Notes: generated by a model from the letters alone, not told the origin. Shown: positions 1-13,134, counted from the first letter of the stretch. The stretch: DNA of 64,000 nucleotides from Brachypodius melanocephalos (GCA_013398615.1 VZSR01000520.1:36620563-36684562), one strand, 5' to 3'. Numbers and translations are program-made.

Positions 1-980
1 CAGTTCTAAATAACCTTCCATATCTTATGCAGTAGTTTGTATTACAGCAAACAAAATATTTTAATGCATATCACACTCAAAATCCCAGTAAGGCTGATCA
101 GATTCTAATTTGCATGTAAGTTTGTATAATAAATATTAAGCCTTTGGTTCAGATTGCCACATGCAATTATTTTGGTCAAGAAACCATTACAGTGCAAATA
201 TTAAATGGAAATTAATGTTAATAATATTAAACTTCACTTTTTTTTAAAAGTAGAGAACTTATTTCTCTCTCACTAAAAAGCCTTTTGACTTTTCAGAAAT
301 GTGATTTTGACTCAAGGAGAATATTTCTAACAATAGAAAGACTGGAATGGGTTGGACTCAAGCCATCATGCTGTATAGTCTAATCTGACAACATAGTGAC
401 CAGGTTGTAATGAACTTCCTTCACAAAAAGACCTAACACATAATTAATGTAAATTCACAGCAGGATTTTTGTTCTTTCTTTAAAAGCACAGGGCACTGGT
501 TATTTTAATACCTGCTTGGGCTGTTCCCTTATTCCCGACTATATTTTCTCTAAAATAAAACTGTTAACAAAATTAGCTCCCAAAGTGTTTGGTGAATAAA
601 ACCCTGAACCATTTCTGCTTTGTACCTCGGGGCTTTGTATCCTCAGGGCCCAGTTAGTTTGAGAGAGAACCTGAAGTTCATTTTCAGATAACAGTTTTTC
701 CCAGTCCATGCTCACCTTGATCTCCTCTCCTTTGTAACTTCCAGTTTATTGTAGAGACTATCTCTGAGCAATCACTAGCCTGCACCCTCATTCCTGTCTT
801 CACCAGAGGAAAGGTGTGATTGAATCTTGGATTTTGGTTGGGGCTGACAGTTTAAAATTAACTCATCACTTGGTCCCTGTTTTCTAAGGGCAGAGAATTT
901 TGTATTTCTGGGAAATGGGCTGCATGTTCTGTCAGGCAGAACACAGTGCTTCAACAGCACAACTTTAGAAACGCATACAA
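1..980. other. AT-rich non-coding stretch, no gene seen
   Basis: No open frame of note, no RNA gene and no clear repeat. The DNA is AT-rich with scattered TAAT and TTTAAA words and few CpGs. I see nothing that supports an exon or a promoter. Confidence 0.6.
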
Positions 981-982
981 GT

Positions 983-1032
983 ATTATCTCTGTTTCCAAC
1001 AGAAGAAAATGAGACTGAATGAAGCATATCAG
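983..1032 (-). repeat. Possible decayed SINE (MIR-like) fragment
   Basis: The run from the TATTATCTCTG word through the GAAAATGAGACTGAATGAAGC word reads like the reverse complement of the conserved central part of the tRNA-derived MIR/CORE SINE group (the 'fraction of a TTACAGATGAGGAAACTGAGGCA' type region). The match is short and diverged and was made by eye. Chance resemblance is quite possible. Confidence 0.25.
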
Positions 1033-1312
1033 TCTAAAATAACCTCATCTTCTCTCCAGGGTTCAGGTCTTAAACATGAGAATCACCCATTCTTGAAGTG
1101 GACACTGAAAGGTGGAGTTTTTCTTTGGAATGCCTTTCTAAGCCTGAGGTTTTGGATATGCTGCTGTTCCTTCAGGGCAGTCATGGACAAAGGTATCCCA
1201 CTCGTTCCTAAAACTGCAGACATGGAATGTGTAGCCACAATTATTTGCAGGTTGAAATTACTAGAGTAAGGATGGAAAACAGGTTGAGAGTCTGTTTTAA
1301 ACTTCAAAACGT

Positions 1313-1351
1313 CCTAAAAATCTCTTAAAAATCTCTTAAACATCTCTTAAA
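1313..1351. repeat. Short tandem repeat, 12-base unit, about 3-4 copies
   Basis: The unit is close to AAAAATCTCTTA and is repeated head to tail. The first copies carry AAAAATC and the later ones AAACATC, so one A-to-C change separates two subtypes. This suggests stepwise duplication of a mutated unit. There is no coding or structural role visible. Confidence 0.8.
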
Positions 1352-4300
1352 CATATTTCCATAAATATAAAATTTCATGATAGCACAAAGAAGTAAAATT
1401 GATATAAACTCCAAGGAAGAATTTTTGGTTTATTCTATGTTTCAAACATTTGTTTGAGGTTTGAATGTGAATATTTTTAGGCCACCAGTATCTCAACTGG
1501 CATCTGGCTTTCTTTGCTGAGCTATAAGGTCAAAGCTCTGCTTTTGGGTTATCTGCAGAGGGGATCTTGACTGCATATTGTGCCCTTGATCCCTGCATAA
1601 ACCAGCCACTGACGTCAGTCTGAGTTTCATGTGCAGATTAGAGCTGTGTAAGCTCTTCACAACAAAATCTGAAGTTATGCAAAAGCCTCTGGTAGTTTGC
1701 AGTTTGAATGTGGAAATAAATCCAGAAGAGATTTAGGTAGAATTTGACTTGCTAGCAAAGTTTTGAAGGAAAATTCAAAACTTTTTTTTCTCTAAACTAA
1801 AAAGGATTTTTATTTTTTAAATGCTTAAGGCCATGGGTATGTCCCCTGGTTTTTTATGCTCTCATGGAAGGCAGGTGGATTAAACAAACCCATCAAAGAG
1901 AAGTAATGCCTACACTTTTGAATGTCACCAGCGTATTCACAAGTTTTGAATGCAAAATTTGAACCCCAGAAAACTGGAAGATTCAAAAGTGGAGGAATGT
2001 CATGAACCAAATGATTGAGTCGTAGATTGCAAACATTCTCCACTCACAACACAACTGATTGGAATCAGAATTTTTCCTGTCCTGGTCAGGCACTATTCAG
2101 AGCAGAACCTGAGGGGTATAGAGTGTATACATTAGAAATTGCCTAATGGTCTGTGAACTGAAACCAGTAGGTGTTGCAGTACTGAGTGAAAGTCATAAAC
2201 CTCAAGGTACAGATCTTTTTGTGGCAGATGAGAAAAGGAGATTATCCCCATAATATTTATGAAGTAGGGACCCCCTTTGTACATTTTGTGTGACTCTTGA
2301 GCACTGTATATTTTGCCTGAAGGGACCAATTCCCAAAGTCTGTAGGTGAATTCTTTGAACAGAGAAGTCAGAACTATGCACAGAGGACTTCTCTTATCAG
2401 AAGAGTTGCTCTTTCTCAAATAATGTCACTTAATTAAAAATTGTAAAGATATATTTACCTTCTCAGATGGAAATGGATGCCTTTAGAACAGTTCTAGTGT
2501 ATTAGTAAATAATGTACGTTAAAAAAAATATATTAAACCAAAGCAGTCATTGTGGTGTTTTAGATAATTAATATGCATTGGAGAGCTTTCTATTAGTGAC
2601 TTCTTCCTTTCTTCTTTTTACTTTAAAAAGTGAAGAAGTTAAATGCACAAAAAAACCCCCACAACCAATCAACCCACTGAATAAAGGTAGTCTTGGGACA
2701 TAACCCATAAAAACAGGACACCAAAACTTCATTAAAACTTAAGCCTGGAGAACTTATTCTGTGAAGCTGATTTTCTTTTTTTTTTCTTCTCTTTGACAGC
2801 TAGAATTAAAGGACAAAGTGTCAGCTTAATTTTAAATTTCCTGGCTTTGGTCCATTTGTGTTACAGCTTTAGTCAGGAAGACAGTTCTGTTAAGGGTCAT
2901 ATTATTTTTGGCCTGTGGAGGAATGTTCAAGGTGAACTAAAGGGCAAAGCCTTAGGCAGGATGTTACCAGAAATGAGACAGAGACCACATCTGTCCCTTC
3001 AGAAACATTATTGGCATAAGGGGCTGCCACTGCATAGAGCCAGGGCTTAGAGGAGCTTCTTGGACTCCTCTAGAACAACTTGTCTTCTGTTTGCTGCTGG
3101 CCAGCTCCTCTCATTTGGCCCAAAAACCTCTGCCTTGCTTTGATTAGTTGTGAATCACCATCTCCTGAAGGTAAGACTTTGTGCACTTAGAGAACCAAAG
3201 GAGCTCTGGTCCCAAATGGTGTTTTCCAGGTACTGAACAAATGAATGTTTAGTGACCATGCTTCTTGATGGAGGTGGTGTTTGAAAGCTTGGCATGGTAT
3301 TTGAAAGAGACGTTTCTCAACTGTTTCTCCTGATATAGAAATATTTTTGTTATAATAAAGAAGTGGTAAAACAGATAGTAAAGTAAAAAAAGATTTGGGT
3401 TGAGTTCTAAATACCAGCATACATACTTTTCTGACTTAGGTCATATCTGTTCAGTTTATTGTAAATTATGGAGAGATTTGGAGCAACAAAAATTCCATTG
3501 CCACCAAGCAGAGGATTATAAAATCTGTAAGATCCCTTAAGTGATTTAGTATTTGATAACAAACTCAAGTTAATAGGAAACAATTCACAAATATCTTCCT
3601 TCAACAGTGCATGTTTGAAAGCCCTCTGAAATCAATACACAGGATCTCATTGATTTCAGCAGATTTTGCAACGTGCTGTAGCTAAATCATAAAATTTAAT
3701 CAGAATTTACTCTATATGCAAAAAGAGAGATGTTGCTTTTATTTTCCTGGGCACAGAACAATAATATAATTTTACTCTGTTATACTACTGAGAGAGTGAT
3801 GCACATGCTGAAAGACGAATTCTGATCTCTTAACACTAAGCCAGGGTGTCTTTCACATTTTTGTACTGATATGTGAGAAAGGACTTTCTGCTTCATGTGA
3901 AATGCTAGCATGATGGCACTGAAATTTAGAATGAATGTAATTCCTGTTGTACCAAAGCTCCTATGAAAACAAGGCCATTTACCTTGTGAGACTGTCCTGG
4001 CAAGCCAAGGCTTAAATATAAGAAATAAATGCTCTTTTATTTTACAAAAGCATTGTGCTTCTGAGCTTTGCATTTTTTCTGAACTCCAGGATAGTGTGAG
4101 GAGGCCCAGTAATAGGGAGGCAAGCTTCCATAACTTCCATATCAGAGAAGAAATGCATACAACTCTATAATAAAGGGCAAGACATTCATTTGACTTCTTG
4201 GTTTACTTTATTATGGGGATGCCATTCATGTTTCTATAATTAAACTTATTTCAGTACCTCCATTATATAATTTTTATTCTTGCTGAAGAAAATCCTGGCA

Positions 4301-4396
4301 GGTTCCATCTGTTTCAGTGTCCTGGAGTAGCTTGTTTTCTTTTCTTTTTTTGGTTGTTTTTGCTTTGTTTCAGTTTTCCTTGGGGCATGGTGGTGG
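1352..4396. other. Non-coding AT-rich stretch, no gene seen
   Basis: Open frames here are at most about 97 codons, which is ordinary for this composition, and none has a recognisable product or convincing splice sites. I see short T runs near 2772 and nothing else that stands out. Confidence 0.55.
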
Positions 4397-4417
4397 TTTT
4401 TTTTTTTTTTTTTTTTT
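4397..4417. repeat. Poly-T tract, 21 bases
   Basis: Uninterrupted T run following a TGGTGG word. It could be a plain mononucleotide repeat or the tail of an old reverse-strand retrocopy. No retrocopy body is recognised upstream or downstream. Confidence 0.9.
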
Positions 4418-4705
4418 CTCCTCCTTCATTTTGGAAGGGTTTAGCTTTAGTTGTAAGAATGAAAGTTGTATAAATTTCATACCTCTTTCATACCTGTGTC
4501 TCTGGGGGTGTCATCACACATGATTCTTCTCATTAATATAATGGAAAATATGCATTTTAAAATTTTTAATAGGTCCTGGACTTAGAATTAGAAAAGTAAT
4601 CTTATATTTTAGTTCTGACAGAGATTGTCGTGCTGTACTTCTGCACTGATGAGCTCAGCAGGTGTTTCTTCAGCAACTTCTTTCTGTGACATGATACTAT
4701 GACTC

Positions 4706-4929
4706 ATGAGCTCTGGTGGTACTTGTCAAGGGGACTGAAGTCCCTGATGTCAGTGGAAAAAGCTGAAGGGTCACTGTGCCTCCTCTGAAAGTACCATAAT
4801 TCACCATAGTCTGTGTGTCTCCATAAAACAGAGGCAATAGCTGAAGAAGAGAAATTTTGCATGGTGATGATGGTTGGCAGGTAGGAACAACAACTTCTTT
4901 CATGCTTGCCATAAATCACCAGAGCTCAT
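4706..4929. other. 13-base inverted repeat bracketing about 200 bases
   Basis: ATGAGCTCTGGTG at 4706-4718 is the exact reverse complement of the 13 bases at 4917-4929. The arrangement would fit the ends of a small non-autonomous DNA transposon, but the flanking bases do not form an evident target-site duplication. The interior also holds a weak SINE-like stretch (around 4815-4855). A match of this length and spacing is only mildly surprising by chance in 64 kb. Confidence 0.3.
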
Positions 4930-6665
4930 CAGGCAGTGCCCTCAGTACACCAGCCTGTAAAATCCATTTTCTTTTTGTGTGTTTTCCCTGCCTAGGTGTC
5001 TTTTCAGTTTGAGGTAGGACCTGCAAGTATGTGCACATGTGTTTGAATGAGTAGAGAGGGGTTATCTTTGGTTTCCTTGTATTTCCTACCAAGGTAAAAC
5101 ACAATTGTCAAACTTAGAGAGACTCACCTGTCCCATGGGTGGTTTACCTGATCCACAAATGTTTGGCTTGGAAGTCTGGCCCCAAAGCTTTCAGCTTGGG
5201 GAAATGGATGTAAATCCAATTCTTCACTGCATAAGCAATTTCGAGGTACTTGATCCAAGCCTGAAAATTAGTTCTTGGACCACACCAATGTATTTTCTTG
5301 GTGTCAGTCCCCTTTTAAGGCTTGGTTCCTTGATATACAGGAGCAGAGGGGCTCTCCATGTGCACTGGGAAGGACTGATGCACCAACAGTGAGGATTCAG
5401 GCATGTACACCCACCTGGGGTCCACATCCAGGGGTCACTTTTTATTACACTGCTGTCTTCAGTATTTGCATTGAACATTTTTTAAATTAAAGAAGAGCAA
5501 GGAATGAGAAATGCAGAGGCTGATGTTTCAGTTGTGTGGTTCTCAGTTTTACTTATTCAAACAGGTTTTAAAAAAGAAGTTTCCTACCTCAGACTCATCA
5601 TAATGTGTCATTTATTATAAAACCAAAATCTTTTTGAGAATTTTTTCTTGCATTCAGTAGTTTGGAACAATGACAATATAAAGTAGTCCTGTGTAGATAA
5701 TATTTTGTGGAAAGCTAGGATATATATTTCAGCCATAAAAGTCATTGCAACTTCTGCATTAAAAAAACCCCAAACAACAAAACAAGAAAATGAAAATGAA
5801 CCTTTCATATACCAGTTGTCATGTTTCAAAAAAAATTTTTATTTCTGTGTTCAGATATGATTAAGATTCCAGATTATCCTACATGTACTGAGTAAGCACA
5901 CTATTCCACTGGCAATCTAGGTTAGATTTTGCTCCAGCTTGTTTTTCACAATTTCATTGGATGATTTTTTTATAGATTTCTCTCTTCAATAAATGTCCTT
6001 GCTTTCACTAATATAACATTAATTTGTGATTGATCTGTTCTGAGGTGGAGAAATAAGGTCAAAATATATATTGGCATCCTGATGGCTTGAGCTGGTCACT
6101 GCCAGCTCCTAATCTGTAGCCAACTTTTCAATTAAGAGGTGAGAGTGAGTGGTCTGTGCTGGTTTTGCTATTTTTCTTGCCTCTGAGGAGTGACACATCT
6201 TGCCTTTCTGAAAACACCTCTGAAGACTCTGAGGTCCGAGTTAATTTTGATCAGTGGCTGATCTTCACCCCATATCTGAAAAGCTCACTGGGGTTCTCAG
6301 CACCATCCAAGTGCTTGGAGGTAAAGGAATGAAACACAGAAAATTTTCAGAGTAATGATGATAATGTCAGAAGAAGATGGACTGCGGAAGCAGCTAAGAT
6401 ATTATAATCCAAAAAATTGTTATGGGTAATTTTCTTCTCATAACCTGAGGACAAAACCTTTATTACTCTTTAAACTCCAATATTGCACCAATTAAATTCC
6501 AGCTTAAAAACTAAGGTTTCCAGTCCACTTTTCATTTCAAAATGTGTCTCCTATTCTTATCCTCAGAAGTCCCATAAGAACAACTTTATATTCTTCCTTT
6601 TTTCATCTTCATATTTTCTATAATTAAAAAGCATGAAGAAATATTATGTTACAGAAACTTTGCCA
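4930..6665. other. Non-coding stretch, no gene seen
   Basis: Contains an A/C-rich tract at about 5760-5786 (A runs broken by CCCC and C) of the kind frequent in bird introns. Open frames are short and overlap one another in several frames, as chance frames do. No repeat family is recognised. Confidence 0.55.
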
Positions 6666-6693
6666 ATGTGCTTTTGGTTTCGCAAAAGCACAT
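6666..6693. other. Perfect stem-loop, 11-base arms
   Basis: ATGTGCTTTTG (6666-6676) and CAAAAGCACAT (6683-6693) are exact reverse complements with a 6-base loop GTTTCG. The DNA could form a cruciform or its RNA a short hairpin. It is too short for a typical microRNA precursor and has no flanking features that suggest a terminator or other function. Confidence 0.75.
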
Positions 6694-7345
6694 ACTTAAA
6701 ATCATACTACTTTTTCACACACGAAAAAAATATTTTGAAAAAGAAAGGAAAGAAACTTCAAGCCCTTTTCTTTTTCTCTTGCTGCATTTAACTTTTCTAC
6801 CTCACAGCTCAGATTGCTTTTTTTAATCAAAGCAGTAATGGAAGAACAGTCCTTGCACTCAAATGCAATCACATTTAATCATATTTAATATCCTTATTTC
6901 TCAGCTGATCAGACTTTAAAAATTTGATTGCTTTAGTTTGATTTAAAACTTAAGGTAGGTCAAACCCAATAAAAAAGGTATATTTTTGTTGTTAGTGTGT
7001 TCCAGTTGTATGGTTTCTTAATGTGCTTCAGCTTTTGGCCATTGCATTGCTGGAAAAAAGATTTCTGAGCACTCTCTCAGTGGAAATGAGCAGAAAAAGA
7101 AAAATACAATTTTAGCCAAACACGATACATGTTTTTCATTAGAAAAAATAAATTGATTTGATGATGCATTAATCTTTTTCCTACAAGGGAAATATTTTGA
7201 TTTAGTCTGAATATATTTTGTTATCCTCTTCTGTTTTCCTCGAACTTGTTTCATGAAGAGGTTCACTGGAACAGGTGTCTGAGTGTTTTACTCCATATTA
7301 AGTCCAAAATAATTCCAATTGACACTGAAATCTCCCATCTTTGTC

Positions 7346-7405
7346 TGCAGTCTTCATTTTCAGTCTGTAAACAGGGGGCAGTAGCTGAGGTCATTGTCTT
7401 TGTTG
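7346..7405 (+). repeat. Possible decayed SINE (MIR-like) fragment, forward
   Basis: The words CTTCATTTTCAGTCTGTAAACAGG followed by a GGCAGTAG word resemble the 'CAGTTTCCTCATCTGTAAAATGGGGATAATAG' central region of MIR-type SINEs in shortened and diverged form. The rest of the element cannot be followed. The identification is by eye and weak. Confidence 0.25.
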
Positions 7406-8344
7406 CAATTGCCCTGTAAGTTCCAGAACATAACCTAACACACAAACTGCTTGCTTCCTGCTTCTATTAATGTGGAGCTAAACTGTGTACTGAGCATGTC
7501 AGACTTTCTTTTCATGAACTGTACCTGGTTTCCTTTAATTTCAAGCTGGATTCTTCACTTCATATGAGAGCACACTTGCTGAGACTTCCTGTTCTGACCA
7601 CCAATCATGATGCTGAAATTTGCCAAAGACTATTTGCTTTAGGAGCAAAACTTTAGGGACCCATTTGTCCTATAAGTAAATACACCCTTGAAATCTTCTG
7701 AGTGCTTATGGTATGTCAGTCTTTCTTGCATGAGAATGAATGAACAATTATGCTTTCATATAGGCTGAGACTGTAGAATATGGTAAAACTTGATCCTCCC
7801 AGTCCAGCAACATACATAAAATTTGCTAAGCCACAGATGAAATGAATGAATCAAACTAATGAAATGTTCCATTTCTTGTTAATTTGATGCATGTGTTCTG
7901 GGTGAGTGAGAAGGAACAGAGCAGGAAAGGGCAGGCTTGAGCCAAAGTTCAGGGTCAAGTCACTATGGAGTTTTAGCACAATCTCAGAGATTAATCTCTG
8001 GATTTCTGAAGCTGTTAGATCATGATGATTTGATAGTCATAAGTAAACTGTAGGAAAGTTCCTTTTGAGATATATCTTAACAGCAGTGAGGGGTGATCAA
8101 AAAGTATGCATGTTGTCCGTGACATCATGGATCAGTCATATGGAAAGATTATAATGTCATTGATTTATCATCAAGGTGAATTTCTAAAATGATGGACATT
8201 GCTTGTGAGTCTGGTATGCCTCAGAATAAAGTTTTGTAATTTCAACGTCACATAAACATAGTTTTATTGTTACTTTCTCCAGTGAAGACCTGTTATCTGA
8301 AGAGCAGATATTACCTTCTGTGAAACTCATTATATGCACTATAT

Positions 8345-8396
8345 TTAAAAAACCCAAAGAAAACAAACAAAAACCCCAAAAACAAACAGCAAAAGG
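8345..8396. repeat. A/C-rich low-complexity tract
   Basis: A runs are interrupted by C and CCCC (AACAAACAAAAACCCC and similar). Comparable short tracts occur near 5761, 15897, 20700 and 32030, and T/G-rich complements near 25300 and 35957. The repeated style helps the bird assignment but has no known function. Confidence 0.7.
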
Positions 8397-8626
8397 AGGG
8401 ACTGCAGCCCTGACTTGGCAAGGCATACCAGGCATATAACCTATTCCTGGTTACTGCTGGTGTATCTGTACCCAGCTCTGCCACAGCACCTGTGAGACAA
8501 AGTGGAAACTGTAAAATGCAAGACAGGGGAGTCCTTTTGTGAGTCTGCAAGGTGGCTTTTCTCTACTGACTTTCATTATGTCCCCTGTGTTCATAGCTTG
8601 CCCATTTGTGGGACATTAAAAATAAT

Positions 8627-8648
8627 GTATTTTTTTTAAAAAAAATAC
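8627..8648. other. Perfect 22-base palindrome with T8A8 core
   Basis: GTA, eight T, eight A, TAC form an exact palindrome. Such A/T tracts are rigid, nucleosome-unfavourable and able to extrude as hairpins. It probably arose from mononucleotide expansion rather than selection. Confidence 0.85.
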
Positions 8649-10020
8649 TAGTACACAATGTTCTGGCTGGCTAGCAGTACTCTGCCTTACTCTATTCAGT
8701 CTGATGTTTCTCTCTGTGTTTGAGTTCATTTTAATCGCCAAAAATACTGTGTGAGACTGTGCATAGATACAATATACTTCTCAAGAGGTAGATGAGTTCT
8801 GAAGGTAATGGGAAATGATTCTATCATAACTTGCAATGTACTCTGGGACGGGAGGCATTGTATTGATATAAGTTGATGATTTAAGTTTTGGCAGACATTG
8901 AGTAACAGTTACCATGCATTTTGCCTCCAAATTCTCCTAATTCAACTTAATAGGCAAATCATGTTTTCTCTCTGCTTTCCTGATCATCCTCCATTAACCT
9001 GCAGTCTTTGATAAATATGCATTGCCTCATAATGTTGCATAAACATTTTTTAGAAGGCAAATAGAGAGTAAACAAAACCCAAGTTAAAATGATATTAAAG
9101 ACTTTGATGGCTTATTAATCATTTATACAAAGCTTATTAATCAAATGGATACTTTAAAACAAAATGCTTTCTTCCAAAATCAGAGAACAGAGGCTTTGCT
9201 GGCCTCTTCTCTATTATGAGGTGAAGGCTGGTAGGAGACAGTTCTCCATCTGTAACTCACTTTTAAAAGTTCAAAATCCAAGAACATCCCCATACTAATT
9301 CACTGTCCCTGTCTACGTGTGAATCTGGTTCAAGGGCTTTGTGTGCTCCTGGTGAAAAAGACATCATATACAAAATCCTGCCCATCTCCTCCATCACAGT
9401 TTTCTTCCTCTTTCCTTGGTCTTTCATTTGCTGCTTTTCTATATCTCTGTCAAATCTCTGGTGAATAAAGGGACAGTGTTATCTTTGCTTTGTGTGCCCA
9501 TGAACTAATTGATTTGAAGAATACAAAGAACCTCCCTTCCCCAAATCCACTTTCCTCTGCTAGAGTTTCAGCACCCCAAGTGAGAGCACAGCACAACAAG
9601 TCACTGTTTCAGTCCTCATGACAGTTGAGTGTCAGGTTGGGACATGGCAATGGACATTGGGGGCTGGGGAGAAACCTCTGACAGCAGAATTATTCATGAT
9701 GAAGAAAAGGGCTTGTGTCCCAGCTGAATGGAAATCTTTGGAGAAAGGTGGAAGCTGGCAGCCAGGAGTGTAAGGACAGTAAAACTAGTAGAGCTTCTGC
9801 AATGAATCTGAAAAGATGAACTAGCTGTTATTTGTAAAATTATAATTGATGGGCTGCTTACTCCTTTAAATTGAACTTCTACAGAGAGAAGTTGTGGTTC
9901 AGTATCACTGTGCAGCTTGGCCACGATGGCAAAGGAGTTGGGTCCCTAAAGATGTGGAATCAGAGGGTAATCCTTAGCTCCTATATCAGATCTGTAGTAA
10001 GTGTGTGCTCTCACTCAAGT
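8649..10020. other. Non-coding stretch, no gene seen
   Basis: AT-rich DNA without recognisable repeats or exon-like segments. The longest frame (9694-9924, minus) has no feature of a real protein. Confidence 0.55.
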
Positions 10021-10024
10021 CATT

Positions 10025-10320
10025 CTGATTAATGTATTCTTAAAATTACATGGGAAATTCTGCGTAATTTCAAATCGATAGCAGACTTATGTTGATTTTG
10101 TAAGAGCCAAGATTTTACCTGTAATTTAAACAGGGGAGATCATATTTTGGCGTGTGTTAACCTTGTCATGTTGAAGCATAATTTCTTCCTAAGTGTTTAA
10201 CTTGCCTGGCTGAACATGAGTTAAAGGATACACAGCCTGGTCCGTGTTTAAACAGGTTAGCTGGGCCACGTTAAAATTCACTCTTTAATTCCTAGTCTAG
10301 ACAAAGTCACACTCTACAGG
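10025..10320. promoter_or_regulatory. Candidate conserved non-coding element
   Basis: This segment retains several CpGs (near 10063, 10076, 10151, 10243 and 10269) in an otherwise CpG-poor setting. It is dense in factor-type words: AATCGATA, TAATTTAAAC, and three spaced GTGTTAAC/GTGTTTAAC/GTGTTTAAAC words near 10153, 10193 and 10244. No frame through it is open. This is how vertebrate enhancers often look, but conservation itself cannot be seen from one sequence. Confidence 0.2.
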
Positions 10321-10329
10321 AGAAGGAAG

Positions 10330-11570
10330 AAACTGTCTACAATCTGGGTGATTAATGGGCTGAAAGCAGATGTGAGATATAAAAGGGTTTGTAAGCCTCC
10401 TTTACTACCTGGAGGTAAAGTTTGGCTGTCACAGGCTAGAGAAAAGGGATAGATTTCAAAGAAGGCTGAAACAGCAGCCAAAAATGCATTAAATGATTAC
10501 ATGGCCAGGACTTACTTTGATCACACCTCAAAAGTAAAACAAACACAAGCGTGAAGAAGAAAGGTTCTTTTCCGCCCAAAATAGCTCAAAAGGATGAATT
10601 CATTAAAGAAAAACAAGCACTCCAGGGCAACGGTACCAAACATGGCATGGTGTTTTAAATCCCTCAGCCCCAGTGAAGGTGAATGTGACTCCACTCAGGG
10701 CACTGGCCTAACCCTGGAGTGTCCCTTGGTCCCCAGGGACAGATGGGGGTGGCTGTGAACCTTTGCATACCTGTGAGCTCCTGGGAAGGGAGCACAGCCT
10801 TGCCAGTGCACTCTGTGCAGGCTGGCATTCATGTAACCTGACACAGGAGTCATCAAACAGCTGGAAATCAGAGCCAGTGGAAAGAAAGAACCATGGCACC
10901 AAGAAAGAAAATGGAATAATACCAACTTACACAGACAAACATCTGTAAGTCACAGAGTAGCAGAATCTCGGGTCGTCATTTCCAGTTGAAATACAGAAAA
11001 TTAGAGAAGGGAGATATGAAAAAGTTTATTCAGGTCATTCAGATGGTGAAAGGTAAAAATCTCTGGTTCAATCTGTTGCTGTCTTGTGAATATCTACTAG
11101 AGAAGAAAGAGGGAAAGTATATTTGTATATATTCTGGTTTGGAATATTCTACTCTCAAAGGAGCAGGCAGCATGATGAACAAAGGATATTCTCTCCTTGT
11201 GGCTGGAGTTTAGTCAAGATAATTTTGCAATTAGGAAGGCAAGGTAGTTTGTCTTATTGTTTAGGTAGTTTAATCCCTTAGATTGGATAATGACCTGTCT
11301 GAAAAAAAAAATCAGATTTTAACATCACTTCAGTTTATAGTCTTGCTCTGTGTGGTTTGTTATAGGAAGCAGTCAAGCTCCATGGGTATAAACATTTTAT
11401 AGCAGATCTTTCTGTTCAAGACCACATCTGATAATATTTGGCACTTTATACTTTCAAATCTCTCCAGATTTTAAGTGACTTTATAATTTTGGGACATGCA
11501 AAAGACTACAATCCCATTTCCCTGCCCCATTTTTCCTGATTATGTAAGAAAAAATTCTATGTAAAGCTTC
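10330..11570. other. Non-coding stretch, no gene seen
   Basis: Moderately purine-rich in parts (10430-10560). Frames near 10695-10948 overlap in several registers on both strands, which argues against any one being real. No repeats are recognised. Confidence 0.5.
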
Positions 11571-11571
11571 A

Positions 11572-11700
11572 AAGAGAGGCAGCATCACTGTGTTGTCTGA
11601 TAGCTTGCATTCAAGAGACTGAGGAGATGAATTTGCAGAGTCCTGTGTCTTGTTTTACTCATCTGTAGACTGAAGAGAATTCTACCAAGAGATGAAGTGG
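11572..11700 (+). repeat. Decayed SINE (MIR-like), forward orientation
   Basis: It begins with AGAGAGGCAGCATCACTGTG, which resembles the head of a tRNA-derived MIR-like SINE. It then has a GTGTCTTGTTTTACTCATCTG word followed by TAGACTGAAGAGAA, which resembles the 'CAGTTTCCTCATCTGTAAAATGGGGA' core. Order and spacing fit, though every block is diverged. Only old, inactive SINE remnants are expected in bird genomes, and this would be one. Recognised by eye only. Confidence 0.4.
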
Positions 11701-13130
11701 GATCTCCAGGTTGTCTCATTTTTTTTTCTGTGGAGCATTTATGTTATTTTATACATCACACACAATCTCAGACCCTCAGTTTACCTATACTCAAAAGGAT
11801 GGGATGACATATTGGCTCTTTCTAAAAATACTGCAGGGTTAAGGCTGCAAAGTTTGTTTCAAAATGCCTAGTATTGCTTAGAGCTGATTTGTAATTTATA
11901 GTATATATCCTCATGTGTTTTGGGGTGGGGCGCAGAAATCCTCTAAAATCTTAGTGAGAAAGCATATAAAGAAGTTCAACTTATGAAAATGATTTCTTGA
12001 AAAGTTAGGCTGATTGAGATTATTTAATTACTTTTGATATTGCCAGCAAAAGCTCCAAAAAAAAATATATACAAGCAAAACAATTCCGTTTATCTGGATA
12101 TTGAACTGTGCACACATTAAGAGCTTTATTTCTGGCAGGTAAGGACCAGGAAAAATTTTCAGGTACAGGCAAGGTCTACAAATACACTTTGAGTAATTCC
12201 AGCAGCTGTAAGTGTATCTAATTTGAAAAATATTGTTCTGATAATATGTCAACAAATAAACATAAATCAAACTAAACCTGGAAAAAATCTCAAACACTTT
12301 CCCCTTTTAAAATTTTTTACATAAAAGAAAAATTCTGGTATCAGAAGTAACAATAAAGAATGGTTGCAATAAGCAATACAAGCATTGCTATTTTTAAAAA
12401 AAATATTTTTATGTTTCAATTCTTATTTTACGTATTTTGCTTTTAAAAAGGAAAAATACCATATAATTACTGTCACACTTTTTCTAGCACCTCCTCAAAT
12501 TTTATGGTAATAAGTAATGACAGCCTCAGTTCCTCTGTCAAGGGAAAGGGTGAAGTCTTCATTTACTTCTAGTGTAATAGATTAAACTGGAGAATCCATT
12601 TCAGTCAGAGAAGAGTGGATGTTGGTGAAGTTATGAGCTTACTGCACCTTTTAAAATGAAATATTTAAACAAGTGGAACCTTACGTGGTTGATGCATTAA
12701 GCTGACATAGGGTGTAAATCAAACAACACCTAAATGTCCTTTAACAAAGTCAATTATATTATATAAGCGTAGCAGAGATGGAACTCCTTTATCCTGTGCA
12801 TCTGACAGTTTCTCCTCCTAAGATAAAAACCTTTCCACAGATGCAGAATATAATTTATAACAGCTCAGTATTGTGCTAGAAACTGAAAAGAAAATTAAAC
12901 AAAAATGTATTCTTTATTAATGTTATTGTGAAATGGTGTTCCATAATCGAAACATCTACTGGAAGCATCTACTCAGTTCCTGAAATCATCTCTATTAGAT
13001 TATGTAGATACCATCTAAGAAAATACTTCTAAACTTAATCTGTCAAGACTTCAAAGAGTCTATAAGCAAATACTTAGATTTGCATTAGATTTTTGACTTT
13101 GAAATCCATTATTGTAAGTTCCTTGCTGAC
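11701..13130. other. Non-coding AT-rich stretch, no gene seen
   Basis: Contains A/T-rich low complexity around 12390-12445. The minus-strand frame at 12028-12297 is rich in Y, F, I and K, which is what AT-rich DNA gives by chance. No regulatory or repeat signature is clear. Confidence 0.55.
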
Positions 13131-13134
13131 TTTG

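Larger units (their letters stand above)
6694..8626. other. Non-coding stretch, no gene seen
   Basis: Apart from the small SINE-like patch at 7346-7405 and an A/C-rich tract at 8345-8396, there is nothing recognisable. Open frames are short and no plausible exon with paired splice sites is evident. Confidence 0.55.

Noticed and set aside
4706..4929. Small DNA transposon with 13-base terminal inverted repeats
   Set aside because: No target-site duplication at the outer edges, and the match is only mildly unlikely by chance.
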